Shown here in pieces: positions 1 through 5,625 of a DNA stretch of 5,767 nucleotides. The position numbers and the translations under genes are program-made. Within the stretch, counting starts at the first letter, position 1, and each line of letters starts with the position of its first letter. The notes below the pieces were generated by a model. The model had not been told where the DNA came from. It did not search any database and worked only from the letters and a program-made list of their open reading frames with translations. This DNA comes from Rhodobacteraceae bacterium UBA6273 (GTDB lineage: Bacteria; Pseudomonadota; Alphaproteobacteria; Rhodobacterales; Rhodobacteraceae): the NCBI GenBank assembly GCA_002440625.1, contig DJUV01000045.1, positions 1 through 5,767 on the forward strand, read 5' to 3'.

Positions 1-87
1 GTCAAGGCGATCTTCGGGCCGGGCACCAACATCCCGGCGGCGGCGAAGGATATCCTTGGCCTGATCCGGGCGGCGCGGGCGGCGTAG
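1..87 (+). CDS. Methylmalonyl-CoA mutase large subunit, C-terminal end (partial)
   Basis: This is the 3' end of a gene that begins before the window. Reading from base 1 gives 28 residues ending in a TAG at 85-87. The peptide carries VKAIFGPGTNIPAAAKDIL, which matches the very end of the cobalamin-binding (Rossmann-like) domain of methylmalonyl-CoA mutase. In that family this segment, with its IFGPGT loop, is the last conserved block. The enzyme interconverts (R)-methylmalonyl-CoA and succinyl-CoA using adenosylcobalamin, in propionate assimilation and, in many Rhodobacterales, the ethylmalonyl-CoA pathway. The related ethylmalonyl-CoA mutase usually ends differently (a YTPKDF-like block), so I favour the methylmalonyl enzyme. 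The gene ends 39 bases before the convergent stop of the DUF3291 gene. Catalytic residues lie outside the window and cannot be checked. Confidence 0.85.
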   Translation, partial: VKAIFGPGTNIPAAAKDILGLIRAARAA

Positions 88-126
88 CCTCCAAGGCGAT
101 GACATCGCGCGCCCGTTCTGCCCCCC

Positions 127-660
127 TTACGAGGCTGTGGCGGAGCGGGCGCGAAACTCGCGAACCCGCTGGCCGTCCACACGCGTCGGCGCTCCGGCGC
201 TGTCGAAAGGCGCCTTGAAGGTGAATGCGTAAGGCGTCGGGCCATGATCGTGAAGGTATTCGTGGCGCCGGACGCCATCGGCCCAATTCGGAAGCGCTGC
301 TTCACCATGCCACCACAAGACGAGCGGGGGCCATTCGGGTTTCCGGAACCACTCGCGCCCGCGTTTGACCGCCTCGGCGTGAAGACCTGAGTAAGTGAAG
401 GCGAAGAGCGATTCCAGATCCTGCCAGAGCGACAGGGTGGCGGGCGACCAGCCATCGCCGCGTTCCTCGTAAAACCGCGGATAGACCTCATCGCCCCAGG
501 GCGTCGTCCCTTCGTCCGAGGCATAGCCAGACCGCGCGATCAAGCCTTCCGTCTTGTCGGCAAGGGCGAAGATCAGGTCGTTCAGGGCGTGGAAGCCGTC
601 ATTGGACTTGTCTTCTGCCGGTTGGGCGAACTGTCCGAAGGTATAGAGGGCAAGTCGCAT
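127..660 (-). CDS. DUF3291 domain-containing protein
   Basis: A soluble protein of 177 residues with no signal peptide or membrane segment. It matches the DUF3291 family, which has a fold related to antibiotic-biosynthesis monooxygenases and no established function. Recognisable blocks are ALYTFGQFAQP at the start, TLSLWQDLESLFAFTYSGLH (about 75-94), REWF (102-105), LVLWWH (113-118) and HEYLHDHGPTPYAFTFK (133-149). The aromatic- and His-rich core is typical of the family. The start is ATG at 658-660, preceded by an AGGAA about 11 bases upstream on the minus strand, an adequate ribosome binding site. It ends convergently with the mutase gene and lies 99 bases downstream of nhaA on the same strand. 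A hairpin lies in that gap, so cotranscription with nhaA is uncertain. A catalytic role cannot be claimed from sequence alone. Confidence 0.88.
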   Translation of the reverse strand: MRLALYTFGQFAQPAEDKSNDGFHALNDLIFALADKTEGLIARSGYASDEGTTPWGDEVYPRFYEERGDGWSPATLSLWQDLESLFAFTYSGLHAEAVKRGREWFRKPEWPPLVLWWHGEAALPNWADGVRRHEYLHDHGPTPYAFTFKAPFDSAGAPTRVDGQRVREFRARSATAS

Positions 661-731
661 TGCGGGATCAATTCCTGAAAGGGGGTAATCCCGGCACTTT
701 AGTACGCTGGCGAGCGGCCGCCCAAGGGCAA

Positions 732-752
732 AGGGGGCCGCTACAGCCCCCT
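732..752 (-). terminator. Possible weak terminator after nhaA
   Basis: AGGGGGC (732-738) and GCCCCCT (746-752) form a 7-bp GC-rich stem around a 7-base loop, seven bases past the nhaA stop codon. Read on the minus strand the stem ends in TTT followed by GCCC, so only a very short T tract follows. A perfect 7-bp stem is not rare by chance in GC-rich DNA. The placement right behind nhaA and before the next gene on the same strand is the main argument. It may attenuate rather than fully stop transcription into the DUF3291 gene. Confidence 0.4.
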
Positions 753-759
753 CCCTCGA

Positions 760-2064
760 CTACTCGGCGGTCACCACCGCCTTGCTGACCGGACCTTTGG
801 CGCTCTCGGTCGCCGGCGCAAACCGCAGGACGAAGTAACCCAGCACCGCCGACACCAGCGACCCCGTCAGCACGCCAAGCCGCACATTGTTCATAAGCGC
901 ATTGTCGGTAAAGGTCAGCCCGCCGATGAAGAGCGACATGGTGAAACCGATGCCGGCGAGGCAGGCGAGGCCATAGATATGCGTCCAGTTGACGCCGTGC
1001 GGCAGTCGGGCGACCCCCAGTCTGACCATTGCCCAGGTGATGCCAAGGACCCCGACCTGCTTGCCGATCAGGAGGCCGAGCGCGATGCCAAGCGTCAGGG
1101 GCTGGGCGAAATCGGCCAGCGTCAGCCCCTTCAGCACGACGCCGGCATTGGCGAAAGCGAAGATCGGCACGATCCCGAACATGACATAGGGCGACAGGTT
1201 GTCCTCGATCGAATGCAGCGGCGACTTGCCGAAGCGGTCCTTCAAGGGCACGAAGAAGGCGGTGACGACGCCGGCGACGGTGGCATGGACGCCCGATTTC
1301 AGCACCAGCACCCAGAGGATCACGCCCAGAAGCACGATGGGCGCGGTGCGGTGCGTGCCGCGCCGGTTCAGCCACCAGAGGCCGACAACCGGGATGATCG
1401 AGAGCAGGAGGTAGTCGAGCTGAAGTTCGCTTGTGTAGAAGAGCGCGATGATGAGGATTGCGCCCATGTCGTCGAGAATGGCGAGCGTCAGAAGAAAGAT
1501 CGACAGCGCCGCCGGGACGCGCTTGCCGAGAAGCGCAAGGATGCCGACCGCGAAGGCGATATCGGTCGCGGCGGGGATCGCCCAGCCATTCACCGTTTCG
1601 GGCATGTTCCAGTTGAAGGCGAGGTAGACGGCCGCCGGGACCAGCATCCCGCCCACTGCCGCCATGCCGGGCAAGAGGATGTCGCGCGGATTCTTGAGCT
1701 TGCCCTCGACCATCTCGCGCTTCAACTCCAGCCCGATCAGGAAGAAGAAGATCGCCATCAGCCCGTCATTGATCCAGAGGATCAAAGGTTTCGATAGACC
1801 TTCCTCGCCGAGCAGGATCGAAAACTTGGTCTGGAGAAGCTGGTGATACCCGTCCGACAGGCCCGAATTCGCCACCACCAGGGCAAGAAGCGTGGCGCCG
1901 ACAAGGACGATGCCGCCCGCTGCCTCATGACCGAAAAATCTCTGCATCGCGCGTGAAAGGCTCATCCAACCGTCCCAGTTCAATTTTCTTTGCCTTTCGA
2001 AGATGGGCCTTTCGCGCCATGGGTCAACCGAAGGGAGGGCGATTTCGTCCCGTGAAATGGACAT
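760..2064 (-). CDS. nhaA: Na+/H+ antiporter NhaA
   Basis: An inner-membrane protein of 434 residues that in this family exports Na+ (or Li+) in exchange for protons, giving sodium and alkaline-pH tolerance. Hydrophobic segments span nearly the whole length, consistent with the 12-helix NhaA fold. Key motifs match E. coli NhaA with an offset of 35 residues: AATDIAFA (Asp168, equivalent to Asp133), LAILDDMGAI (Asp198 and Asp199, equivalent to the Na+/H+-binding Asp163/Asp164), LKSGVHAT (255-262), FAFANAG (302-308) and GLLIGK (Lys335, equivalent to Lys300). It should therefore be functional. The first ~33 residues are hydrophilic and extra relative to E. coli NhaA (388 residues). ATG at 2064 is the outermost possible start, because an in-frame TGA lies just upstream. 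It has no well-spaced ribosome binding site and sits in an inverted repeat. ATG at 1965 (Met34) would give a family-length protein and is a real alternative. No NhaR-type regulator is adjacent. Confidence 0.95.
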   Translation of the reverse strand: MSISRDEIALPSVDPWRERPIFERQRKLNWDGWMSLSRAMQRFFGHEAAGGIVLVGATLLALVVANSGLSDGYHQLLQTKFSILLGEEGLSKPLILWINDGLMAIFFFLIGLELKREMVEGKLKNPRDILLPGMAAVGGMLVPAAVYLAFNWNMPETVNGWAIPAATDIAFAVGILALLGKRVPAALSIFLLTLAILDDMGAILIIALFYTSELQLDYLLLSIIPVVGLWWLNRRGTHRTAPIVLLGVILWVLVLKSGVHATVAGVVTAFFVPLKDRFGKSPLHSIEDNLSPYVMFGIVPIFAFANAGVVLKGLTLADFAQPLTLGIALGLLIGKQVGVLGITWAMVRLGVARLPHGVNWTHIYGLACLAGIGFTMSLFIGGLTFTDNALMNNVRLGVLTGSLVSAVLGYFVLRFAPATESAKGPVSKAVVTAE

Positions 2065-2070
2065 TTCGGG
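2049..2070 (-). promoter_or_regulatory. Inverted repeat enclosing the outermost nhaA start codon
   Basis: GAAATG (2054-2059) and CATTTC (2062-2067) are perfect inverted repeats two bases apart, and the CAT of the second arm is the nhaA ATG on the minus strand. In the mRNA, flanking CCCG and CGGG can also pair, with a two-base bulge, giving a hairpin that buries the AUG. This could restrain translation, or show that translation really begins at Met34. An arm of this size alone can occur by chance in a window of this length. Confidence 0.3.
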
Positions 2071-2117
2071 CGCGATGACGCACCGTCACCTTCCGTTTGG
2101 TCAGATGGGGCAGGGGG
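2065..2117. promoter_or_regulatory. Divergent intergenic region between nhaA and the VOC gene
   Basis: Only 53 bases separate the two divergent start codons, so promoters for both genes must lie here or reach into the neighbouring coding sequences. I see no convincing -35/-10 pair in either direction. A short inverted repeat, TGACG-CAC-CGTCA (2076-2088), could be a protein-binding site, but its size is compatible with chance. On the VOC side GATGGGG (2104-2110) lies seven bases before the ATG and may act as a ribosome binding site. Confidence 0.35.
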
Positions 2118-2723
2118 ATGTGGACAGTCGATCATCTTGCAATCTCGTGTCTTAAGCTTGCCGAAGGCGCTGAGGCGGTTGCCGATGCGCTCGGCGTCCG
2201 GTTGGAACCGGGCGGGCAACATCCGACGATGGGGACCCACAACCGGCCTCTGTCGCTGGGGCCGGAGGAGTACCTCGAAGTCATCGCCATCGACCCCGAT
2301 GCGCCGGCGCCGGGTCGCCCGCGCTGGTTCCGGCTCGACGAGTTTCGCGGGCTGCCCCGGCTGGCCAACTGGGTGGCGCGGGTCGATGACCTTGACACGG
2401 CGCTGGCAGATGCTGAACCCGGCATCGGGCGGGCGACCGACCTCGCGCGCGGCGATTTCCGCTGGCGGATGGCGGTGCCGGACGACGGATGCCTGCCCTT
2501 TGGCGGGGCCTACCCGGCGTTGATCGAATGGCAGGGACTGAAGCCGCAGGACCGGCTTCCCGATGCCGGCTGCCGGCTGGAGCGCTTGGAAATCGCGCAC
2601 CCGGACGCTGATCGGCTGCGGCAGGCCGTCCGTCTCGCTGACCGACGCATCGTCTTCGTGACCGGCCCCAAGGCGCTCCGTGCGACGATCCGCACACCGC
2701 ACGGAGCGCGGACGCTGGAATAG
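2118..2723 (+). CDS. VOC family (glyoxalase-like) protein
   Basis: A soluble protein of 201 residues resembling the glyoxalase-like branch of the vicinal-oxygen-chelate superfamily (Glyoxalase_3 type). The N-terminal module opens with WTVDHLAISC (His6 at the usual first metal-ligand position), then GGQHPTMGTHNRPLSLG (32-48) and EEYLEVIAIDP (50-60), where Glu54 is at a usual ligand position. A second half (about 85-200) includes LANWVARVDDLDTAL, characteristic of the second beta-alpha-beta unit. VOC proteins bind a divalent metal and act as lyases, isomerases or dioxygenases, so the substrate cannot be told here. The start is ATG at 2118. A TTG at 2097 in the same frame would add seven residues but fits the family less well, because the homologous region begins directly with the WTVDHL strand. 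A GGGG stretch lies seven bases upstream of the ATG. The gene is divergent from nhaA and precedes the EamA gene by 84 bases. Confidence 0.85.
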   Translation: MWTVDHLAISCLKLAEGAEAVADALGVRLEPGGQHPTMGTHNRPLSLGPEEYLEVIAIDPDAPAPGRPRWFRLDEFRGLPRLANWVARVDDLDTALADAEPGIGRATDLARGDFRWRMAVPDDGCLPFGGAYPALIEWQGLKPQDRLPDAGCRLERLEIAHPDADRLRQAVRLADRRIVFVTGPKALRATIRTPHGARTLE

Positions 2724-2740
2724 CGGCGGCTGGCCTGTGC

Positions 2741-2776
2741 GACCATAAACCTGTCCTGCGACGGTGTTTCATGGTC
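2741..2776 (+). promoter_or_regulatory. Long bulged hairpin between the VOC and EamA genes
   Basis: The 36 bases fold into one hairpin with 15 pairs (one of them G-U) and a four-base CTGC loop. GACCAT (2741-2746) pairs with ATGGTC (2771-2776), AAAC (2747-2750) pairs with GTTT (2766-2769), and CTGTC (2751-2755) pairs with GACGG (2760-2764). Only C2770 and T2765 are bulged. It begins 17 bases after the VOC stop and ends 19 bases before the EamA ribosome binding site. No T tract follows on either strand, so it is not a standard intrinsic terminator. It could be an RNA structure in the EamA leader, a 3'-end stabiliser for the VOC mRNA, or an extragenic palindromic repeat. Confidence 0.55.
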
Positions 2777-2795
2777 AGGTGCTGGAGAACTCAAC

Positions 2796-2801
2796 AGGAG
2801 G
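2796..2801 (+). promoter_or_regulatory. Consensus ribosome binding site of the EamA gene
   Basis: AGGAGG, a perfect Shine-Dalgarno core, is followed by a six-base spacer (CATATC) and ATG at 2808. It is the strongest ribosome binding site in the window and fixes the EamA start. Confidence 0.9.
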
Positions 2802-2807
2802 CATATC

Positions 2808-3245
2808 ATGTCAAACATCTTCAGCCATTGGCATGTGTGGGCGCTGCTCTCTGCCTGCTTCGCCGCGCTGACTGCCATCTTCGCGAAGGTCGGAATCGCG
2901 GGTGTGGGGTCGGACTTTGCTACGCTGCTGCGAACCATCGTCATCCTGACAACCCTGTGCTTCATCGTCCTCGCAACCGGGCAATGGCAGCCCCTGGGCT
3001 CGGTTTCCGCCAAGAGCTATACGTTCATCCTGCTGTCGGGGCTTGCGACCGGGGCCTCGTGGCTCTGCTACTTCCGCGCGCTCAAGATTGGCGAGGCTTC
3101 AATGGTTGCTCCGCTTGACAAGATGAGCGTGGTTCTGGTTGCGGTCTTCGGCGTGGCGTTTCTGGGGGAGCGGCTCGCGGTGGTGAATTGGCTTGGCGTC
3201 ACGCTGATCGCTGCCGGTGCCGTTCTCGTGGCCTACAAACCATGA
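2808..3245 (+). CDS. EamA family (DMT superfamily) half-size transporter
   Basis: A hydrophobic protein of 145 residues consisting of a single EamA domain, about half the length of the usual ten-helix drug/metabolite transporters. Likely membrane segments are at about 10-28, 40-57, 71-89, 100-118 and 125-143. Family hallmarks are ALTAIFAKVGI (20-30), LSGLATGASWLCYFRALKIG (76-95), APLDKMSVVLV (101-111), FLGERL (118-123) and WLGVTLIAAGAVLV (128-141). It presumably works in the inner membrane as a dimer, since single-domain members cannot form a full transport path alone. The substrate is unknown, with small metabolite or drug export the usual family role. The start at 2808 is fixed by a perfect AGGAGG. 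It lies in line with the downstream acetyltransferase gene, but 129 bases separate them, so an operon is possible rather than shown. Confidence 0.9.
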   Translation: MSNIFSHWHVWALLSACFAALTAIFAKVGIAGVGSDFATLLRTIVILTTLCFIVLATGQWQPLGSVSAKSYTFILLSGLATGASWLCYFRALKIGEASMVAPLDKMSVVLVAVFGVAFLGERLAVVNWLGVTLIAAGAVLVAYKP

Positions 3246-3328
3246 ACGGTGCGGCGCGGTGCGCGTTGCCGGCTCCATGGCTGGCGTTTCGGTCCTTCCT
3301 GTGGCAGCCCGTACGGGGGCAGAGATAG
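3242..3328 (+). CDS. Possible 28-residue micro-ORF overlapping the EamA stop
   Basis: An ATG at 3242 overlaps the EamA TGA in an ATGA arrangement, the classic geometry for translational coupling. It opens a 28-codon frame ending at TAG 3326-3328. The predicted peptide is rich in Arg, Ala and aromatic residues (for example PWLAFRSFLWQP), with no family I recognise. There is no independent ribosome binding site, so translation would depend on ribosomes finishing EamA. It could be a coupled leader before the acetyltransferase gene, or a chance frame. The rest of the 3246-3374 gap shows no strong promoter or terminator. Confidence 0.2.
   Translation: MNGAARCALPAPWLAFRSFLWQPVRGQR
3279..3291 (+). 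repeat. 13-base direct repeat, copy 1
   Basis: GGCTGGCGTTTCG occurs here and again identically at 3863-3875, on either side of the acetyltransferase gene. The identity does not extend into the flanks. It may be a shared upstream element or coincidence in GC-rich DNA. Confidence 0.3.
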
Positions 3329-3374
3329 TCACCGCCCGTTCCCGCCCTTGCCCCGCAACCGAAGGGGTGCGCCC

Positions 3375-3860
3375 ATGCTGATCCGCCTCGCCGTCGCCGA
3401 AGACTTCTCCGCCATTCTGGCCATCTGGAACCCGATCATCCGCGACACGACCGTCACCTTCTCCTCCGAGGAAAAGACCCCCGAAAGCCTCGCCGCGATG
3501 ATCGCCACCCGCCGCGCCGACGGGCGGGAGTTCTTCGTGGCCGACGATGGCGGCATCCTCGGCTTTGCCACCTATGCGCAGTTCCGCGCCGGCAACGGCT
3601 ATGCCCATGCGATGGAGCATACGGTGATCCTTGGCCCCGACGCCTCGGGGCAGGGCATCGGCCGCGCGCTTATGACGCATCTTGAAGGCCATGCCCGTGC
3701 TGGCGGCGCGCATACGCTTTTCGCCGGCGTTTCGGGTGAGAATGCGCCCGGCGTCGCCTTTCACGAACGGCTCGGTTTCCGGACGCTTGCGCGCCTCCCC
3801 GAGGCAGGGCGCAAGTTCGGCCGCTGGCTCGACCTTGTGCTGATGATGAAGTTGCTGTGA
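3375..3860 (+). CDS. GNAT N-acetyltransferase, phosphinothricin/methionine-sulfoximine type
   Basis: A cytoplasmic protein of 161 residues in the GNAT superfamily, which transfers acetyl from acetyl-CoA to an amine. It looks like the subgroup containing phosphinothricin acetyltransferase and MddA/YncA, which act on phosphinothricin, methionine sulfone or methionine sulfoximine. Supporting blocks are IRLAVAEDFSAILAIWNPII (3-22), TTVTFSSEEKTP (25-36), MEHTVILGPDASGQGIGRAL (80-99, the acetyl-CoA loop), FHERLGFR (129-136) and the C-terminal GRKFGRWLDLVLM (145-157). The acetyl-CoA loop reads SGQGIG, lacking the first Arg/Gln of the classic Q/RxxGxG motif, a tolerated variation. The start is ATG at 3375, with AAGGGG at 3362-3367 seven bases upstream. 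An in-frame GTG at 3249 would add 42 residues that do not resemble the family and should not be used. The true substrate remains open. Confidence 0.9.
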   Translation: MLIRLAVAEDFSAILAIWNPIIRDTTVTFSSEEKTPESLAAMIATRRADGREFFVADDGGILGFATYAQFRAGNGYAHAMEHTVILGPDASGQGIGRALMTHLEGHARAGGAHTLFAGVSGENAPGVAFHERLGFRTLARLPEAGRKFGRWLDLVLMMKLL

Positions 3861-3862
3861 CC

Positions 3863-3875
3863 GGCTGGCGTTTCG
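3863..3875 (+). repeat. 13-base direct repeat, copy 2
   Basis: GGCTGGCGTTTCG, identical to 3279-3291, begins three bases after the acetyltransferase stop and 25 bases before the TerB-J start codon. In this copy a TATGGT follows at 3888, so it overlaps the expected -35 area of a possible promoter. Confidence 0.3.
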
Positions 3876-3887
3876 CCGCGCCGCCTC

Positions 3888-3893
3888 TATGGT
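3888..3893 (+). promoter_or_regulatory. Possible -10 element of the TerB-J gene
   Basis: TATGGT matches TATAAT at four of six positions and ends six bases before ATG 3900, so transcription would start at or next to the start codon. No Shine-Dalgarno sequence is visible before this ATG, which fits a leaderless mRNA. The -35 side is weak (CTGGCG at 3865-3870, 17 bases away), so this is tentative. Confidence 0.25.
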
Positions 3894-3899
3894 GTGGCC

Positions 3900-4583
3900 A
3901 TGTCGCTCTGGACCCGAATTACCGCCGCCATCGCCGCCCTCGCCAAGGGCGAGCCGCTGTCGGCTGTCTTCGACCATCTGAGGACGCCGCCGGAGAAGTC
4001 GATCGGCTTTACCATCGCCGTCATCGCGCTTGGCGCCAAGATGGCGAAGGCGGATGGCGAAGTGACGCGCAACGAGGTGATGGCCTTCCGCAGCATCTTC
4101 TCCATTCCCAAGGATGAAGAGCAGAACGCCGCGCGGGTCTTCAATCTGGCGCGGCAGGATGTGGCGGGATTTGACCTTTACGCCCGCAAGATCGCTGCGA
4201 TGTTCGGCCCCGATCACGCGGTCCTGGCCGATCTGATGGAGGGGCTTTTCCACATCGCCCTTGCCGATGGCGAATATCACCCGCATGAGGATGCCTTCCT
4301 GCGCGAAGTCGCGCGGATATTCGGCATAGGCGACCGCTGCTTCCGCTCGCTCGTCGGGCGGCTGGTGCCGGGCGCGGTGCCTGATCCCTATGACGTTCTC
4401 GATGTGCCGCCCGACGCGCCGATTGCGGCGGTGCGCGCGGCCTGGCGCCAGGCGGTAAAGGAAAACCACCCCGACCGGCTGATCTCGCACGGGCTGCCGC
4501 AGGAAGCGATGCGGCTTGCCGAGGAACGCATGGCCGCGATCAACCGCGCCTGGGAGGAGATCAACGGGAAGAAGGCGGCCTGA
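3900..4583 (+). CDS. TerB and J-domain protein (DjlA-like co-chaperone)
   Basis: A soluble protein of 227 residues with two modules. Residues about 35-150 form a TerB-like helical domain with the paired acidic motifs KADGEVTRNE (50-59) and LADGEYHPHEDAF (121-133), which in this family are candidate metal-binding sites. Residues about 163-225 form a J domain, DPYDVLDVPPDAPIAAVRAA onward, with an intact HPD at 190-192, the motif that stimulates DnaK ATPase. This is the DjlA layout, but the N-terminal membrane helix of E. coli DjlA is absent, so it should be cytosolic. I chose ATG 3900, giving MSLWTR. An in-frame GTG at 3894 would add two residues. No ribosome binding site is evident. It starts 39 bases after the acetyltransferase gene, and its stop is only three bases from the next ATG, so it is surely cotranscribed with the EEP gene. 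The client and the meaning of the TerB domain are not known. Confidence 0.88.
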   Translation: MSLWTRITAAIAALAKGEPLSAVFDHLRTPPEKSIGFTIAVIALGAKMAKADGEVTRNEVMAFRSIFSIPKDEEQNAARVFNLARQDVAGFDLYARKIAAMFGPDHAVLADLMEGLFHIALADGEYHPHEDAFLREVARIFGIGDRCFRSLVGRLVPGAVPDPYDVLDVPPDAPIAAVRAAWRQAVKENHPDRLISHGLPQEAMRLAEERMAAINRAWEEINGKKAA

Positions 4584-4586
4584 TCC

Positions 4587-5618
4587 ATGCGCATTGCGAC
4601 CTATAACGTCGAGTGGTTCTCAAGCCTTTTTGGCCGCGACGGGCGGCTGCTGGAGGACCGCGAATGGTCGTCCCGCCATGACGTCACGCGCGGCGACCAG
4701 CTTGCCGCTCTGGGCATCGTCTTTACTGCGATGGACGCCGACGCCGTGATGATCGTCGAGGCGCCGGACAACAGCCCGCGCCACACGACAAAGGCGCAGC
4801 TTGAGCGCTTTGCGGCACGCTACAAGCTGCGCACGCGAAAGGCGCTTCTGGGGTTCGAGAATGAGACGCAGCAGGAAATCGCGCTGCTCTACGACCCCGA
4901 CAAGCTGACTGTCCGGCACGATCCGAAGGGCGATGGCGCCCAGCCGCTGCCGGGCCAGCCGTCGCCGCGCTTTGACAGCACCTACCGGATCGACCTGAAC
5001 ATCGACGGCACGATGGATACTGTCCAGTTCAACAAGCCGCCGCTGGAGATTGCCGCACATGCCGCCTCGGGCCGGGTCTTCCGCATGATCGGCGTTCACA
5101 TGAAGTCAAAGGCGCCGCATGGCGCCACCGGCCCCGAGCAGGAAAGACGCATCGCCATCGAGAACCGGCGCAAGCAGCTTGCGCAGGCGATCTGGCTGCG
5201 TGAAAGGGTGCTTGAGCATCTTAAGGCTGGTGACGGCCTGATCGTGCTGGGCGATTTCAATGACGGCCCCGGCCTTGATGAATACGAAAAGCTCTTCGGT
5301 CGTTCGGGAATCGAGATCGTCCTTGGCTGGGATGAGCCGCGCGAGACCCGGCTTTACGACCAGAACGCGCGGCTGGCTTTTGGCAAGAAGCTGGCGGTGA
5401 TGCCTTACTCTGCGCGCTTCTACCTTGCCGAACATGGCCGCTTCTTCAACGCGCTTCTGGACTATGTGATGGTCTCGCCCGATCTGCGCGCGCTGGGGCC
5501 GAAATGGCGGATCTGGCACCCGTTCGACGACCCGTCCTGCTACAGCACGCCGGAACTCCGCGAGGCGCTTCTGACCGCCTCGGATCACTTTCCGGTCAGC
5601 ATAGACATCCCGCTCTGA
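4587..5618 (+). CDS. Endonuclease/exonuclease/phosphatase (EEP) family hydrolase
   Basis: A protein of 343 residues belonging to the EEP (DNase I/exonuclease III/inositol-phosphatase-like) superfamily of metal-dependent phosphodiesterases and phosphatases. The catalytic signature is complete and in order: RIATYNVEWF (Asn7), MIVEAPDN (metal-binding Glu58), IGVHMKSK (His171), LGDFNDGPG (Asp223, Asn225), LLDYVMVSP (Asp292) and ASDHFPV (Asp333, His334). It should be active on a phosphodiester or phosphomonoester. Whether that is DNA, RNA, a lipid or a sugar phosphate cannot be decided. It has no signal peptide and appears cytoplasmic, unlike secreted DNase I-like members. A GAAGG lies about 12 bases before the ATG. 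It follows the TerB-J gene by three bases, which implies coupled expression and possibly a joint role. Forty-three bases separate it from the next gene. Confidence 0.9.
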   Translation: MRIATYNVEWFSSLFGRDGRLLEDREWSSRHDVTRGDQLAALGIVFTAMDADAVMIVEAPDNSPRHTTKAQLERFAARYKLRTRKALLGFENETQQEIALLYDPDKLTVRHDPKGDGAQPLPGQPSPRFDSTYRIDLNIDGTMDTVQFNKPPLEIAAHAASGRVFRMIGVHMKSKAPHGATGPEQERRIAIENRRKQLAQAIWLRERVLEHLKAGDGLIVLGDFNDGPGLDEYEKLFGRSGIEIVLGWDEPRETRLYDQNARLAFGKKLAVMPYSARFYLAEHGRFFNALLDYVMVSPDLRALGPKWRIWHPFDDPSCYSTPELREALLTASDHFPVSIDIPL

Positions 5619-5625
5619 CGCCGGA

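Noticed and set aside
96..108. A palindrome, GCGATG-A-CATCGC, between the mutase and DUF3291 genes, considered as a bidirectional terminator
   Set aside because: A 6-1-6 palindrome is expected about once in a window of this length, the usable hairpin has only five pairs, and no T tract follows on either strand.
979..1797. A 272-codon plus-strand frame inside nhaA
   Set aside because: It is antisense to a well-supported nhaA, is strongly charged and low in complexity, and has no family signature.
1980..2702. A 240-codon minus-strand frame covering the VOC gene and the start of nhaA
   Set aside because: It is the mirror of the VOC gene, rich in Arg and Pro with no domain, and overlaps two real genes.
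2771..3118. A 115-codon plus-strand frame starting in the hairpin and overlapping the EamA gene
   Set aside because: It is out of frame with EamA and has a Cys/Arg-rich translation with no family. EamA has the strong ribosome binding site and clear membrane segments.
3308..3317. A perfect 10-base palindrome, CCCGTACGGG, in the gap before the acetyltransferase gene
   Set aside because: Several such 10-base palindromes are expected by chance in a window of this size, and nothing around it suggests an operator.
3249..3374. A GTG-initiated extension of the acetyltransferase by 42 residues
   Set aside because: The added residues are Arg/Pro/Gly-rich and unlike the family, and ATG 3375 has a good ribosome binding site at a seven-base spacing.
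3099..4490. A 463-codon open frame on the minus strand opposite the acetyltransferase and TerB-J genes
   Set aside because: Its composition is Arg/His/Gly/Ala-rich with no recognisable domain, as expected for the antisense frame of GC-rich genes. The plus-strand genes in the same place have clear family motifs.
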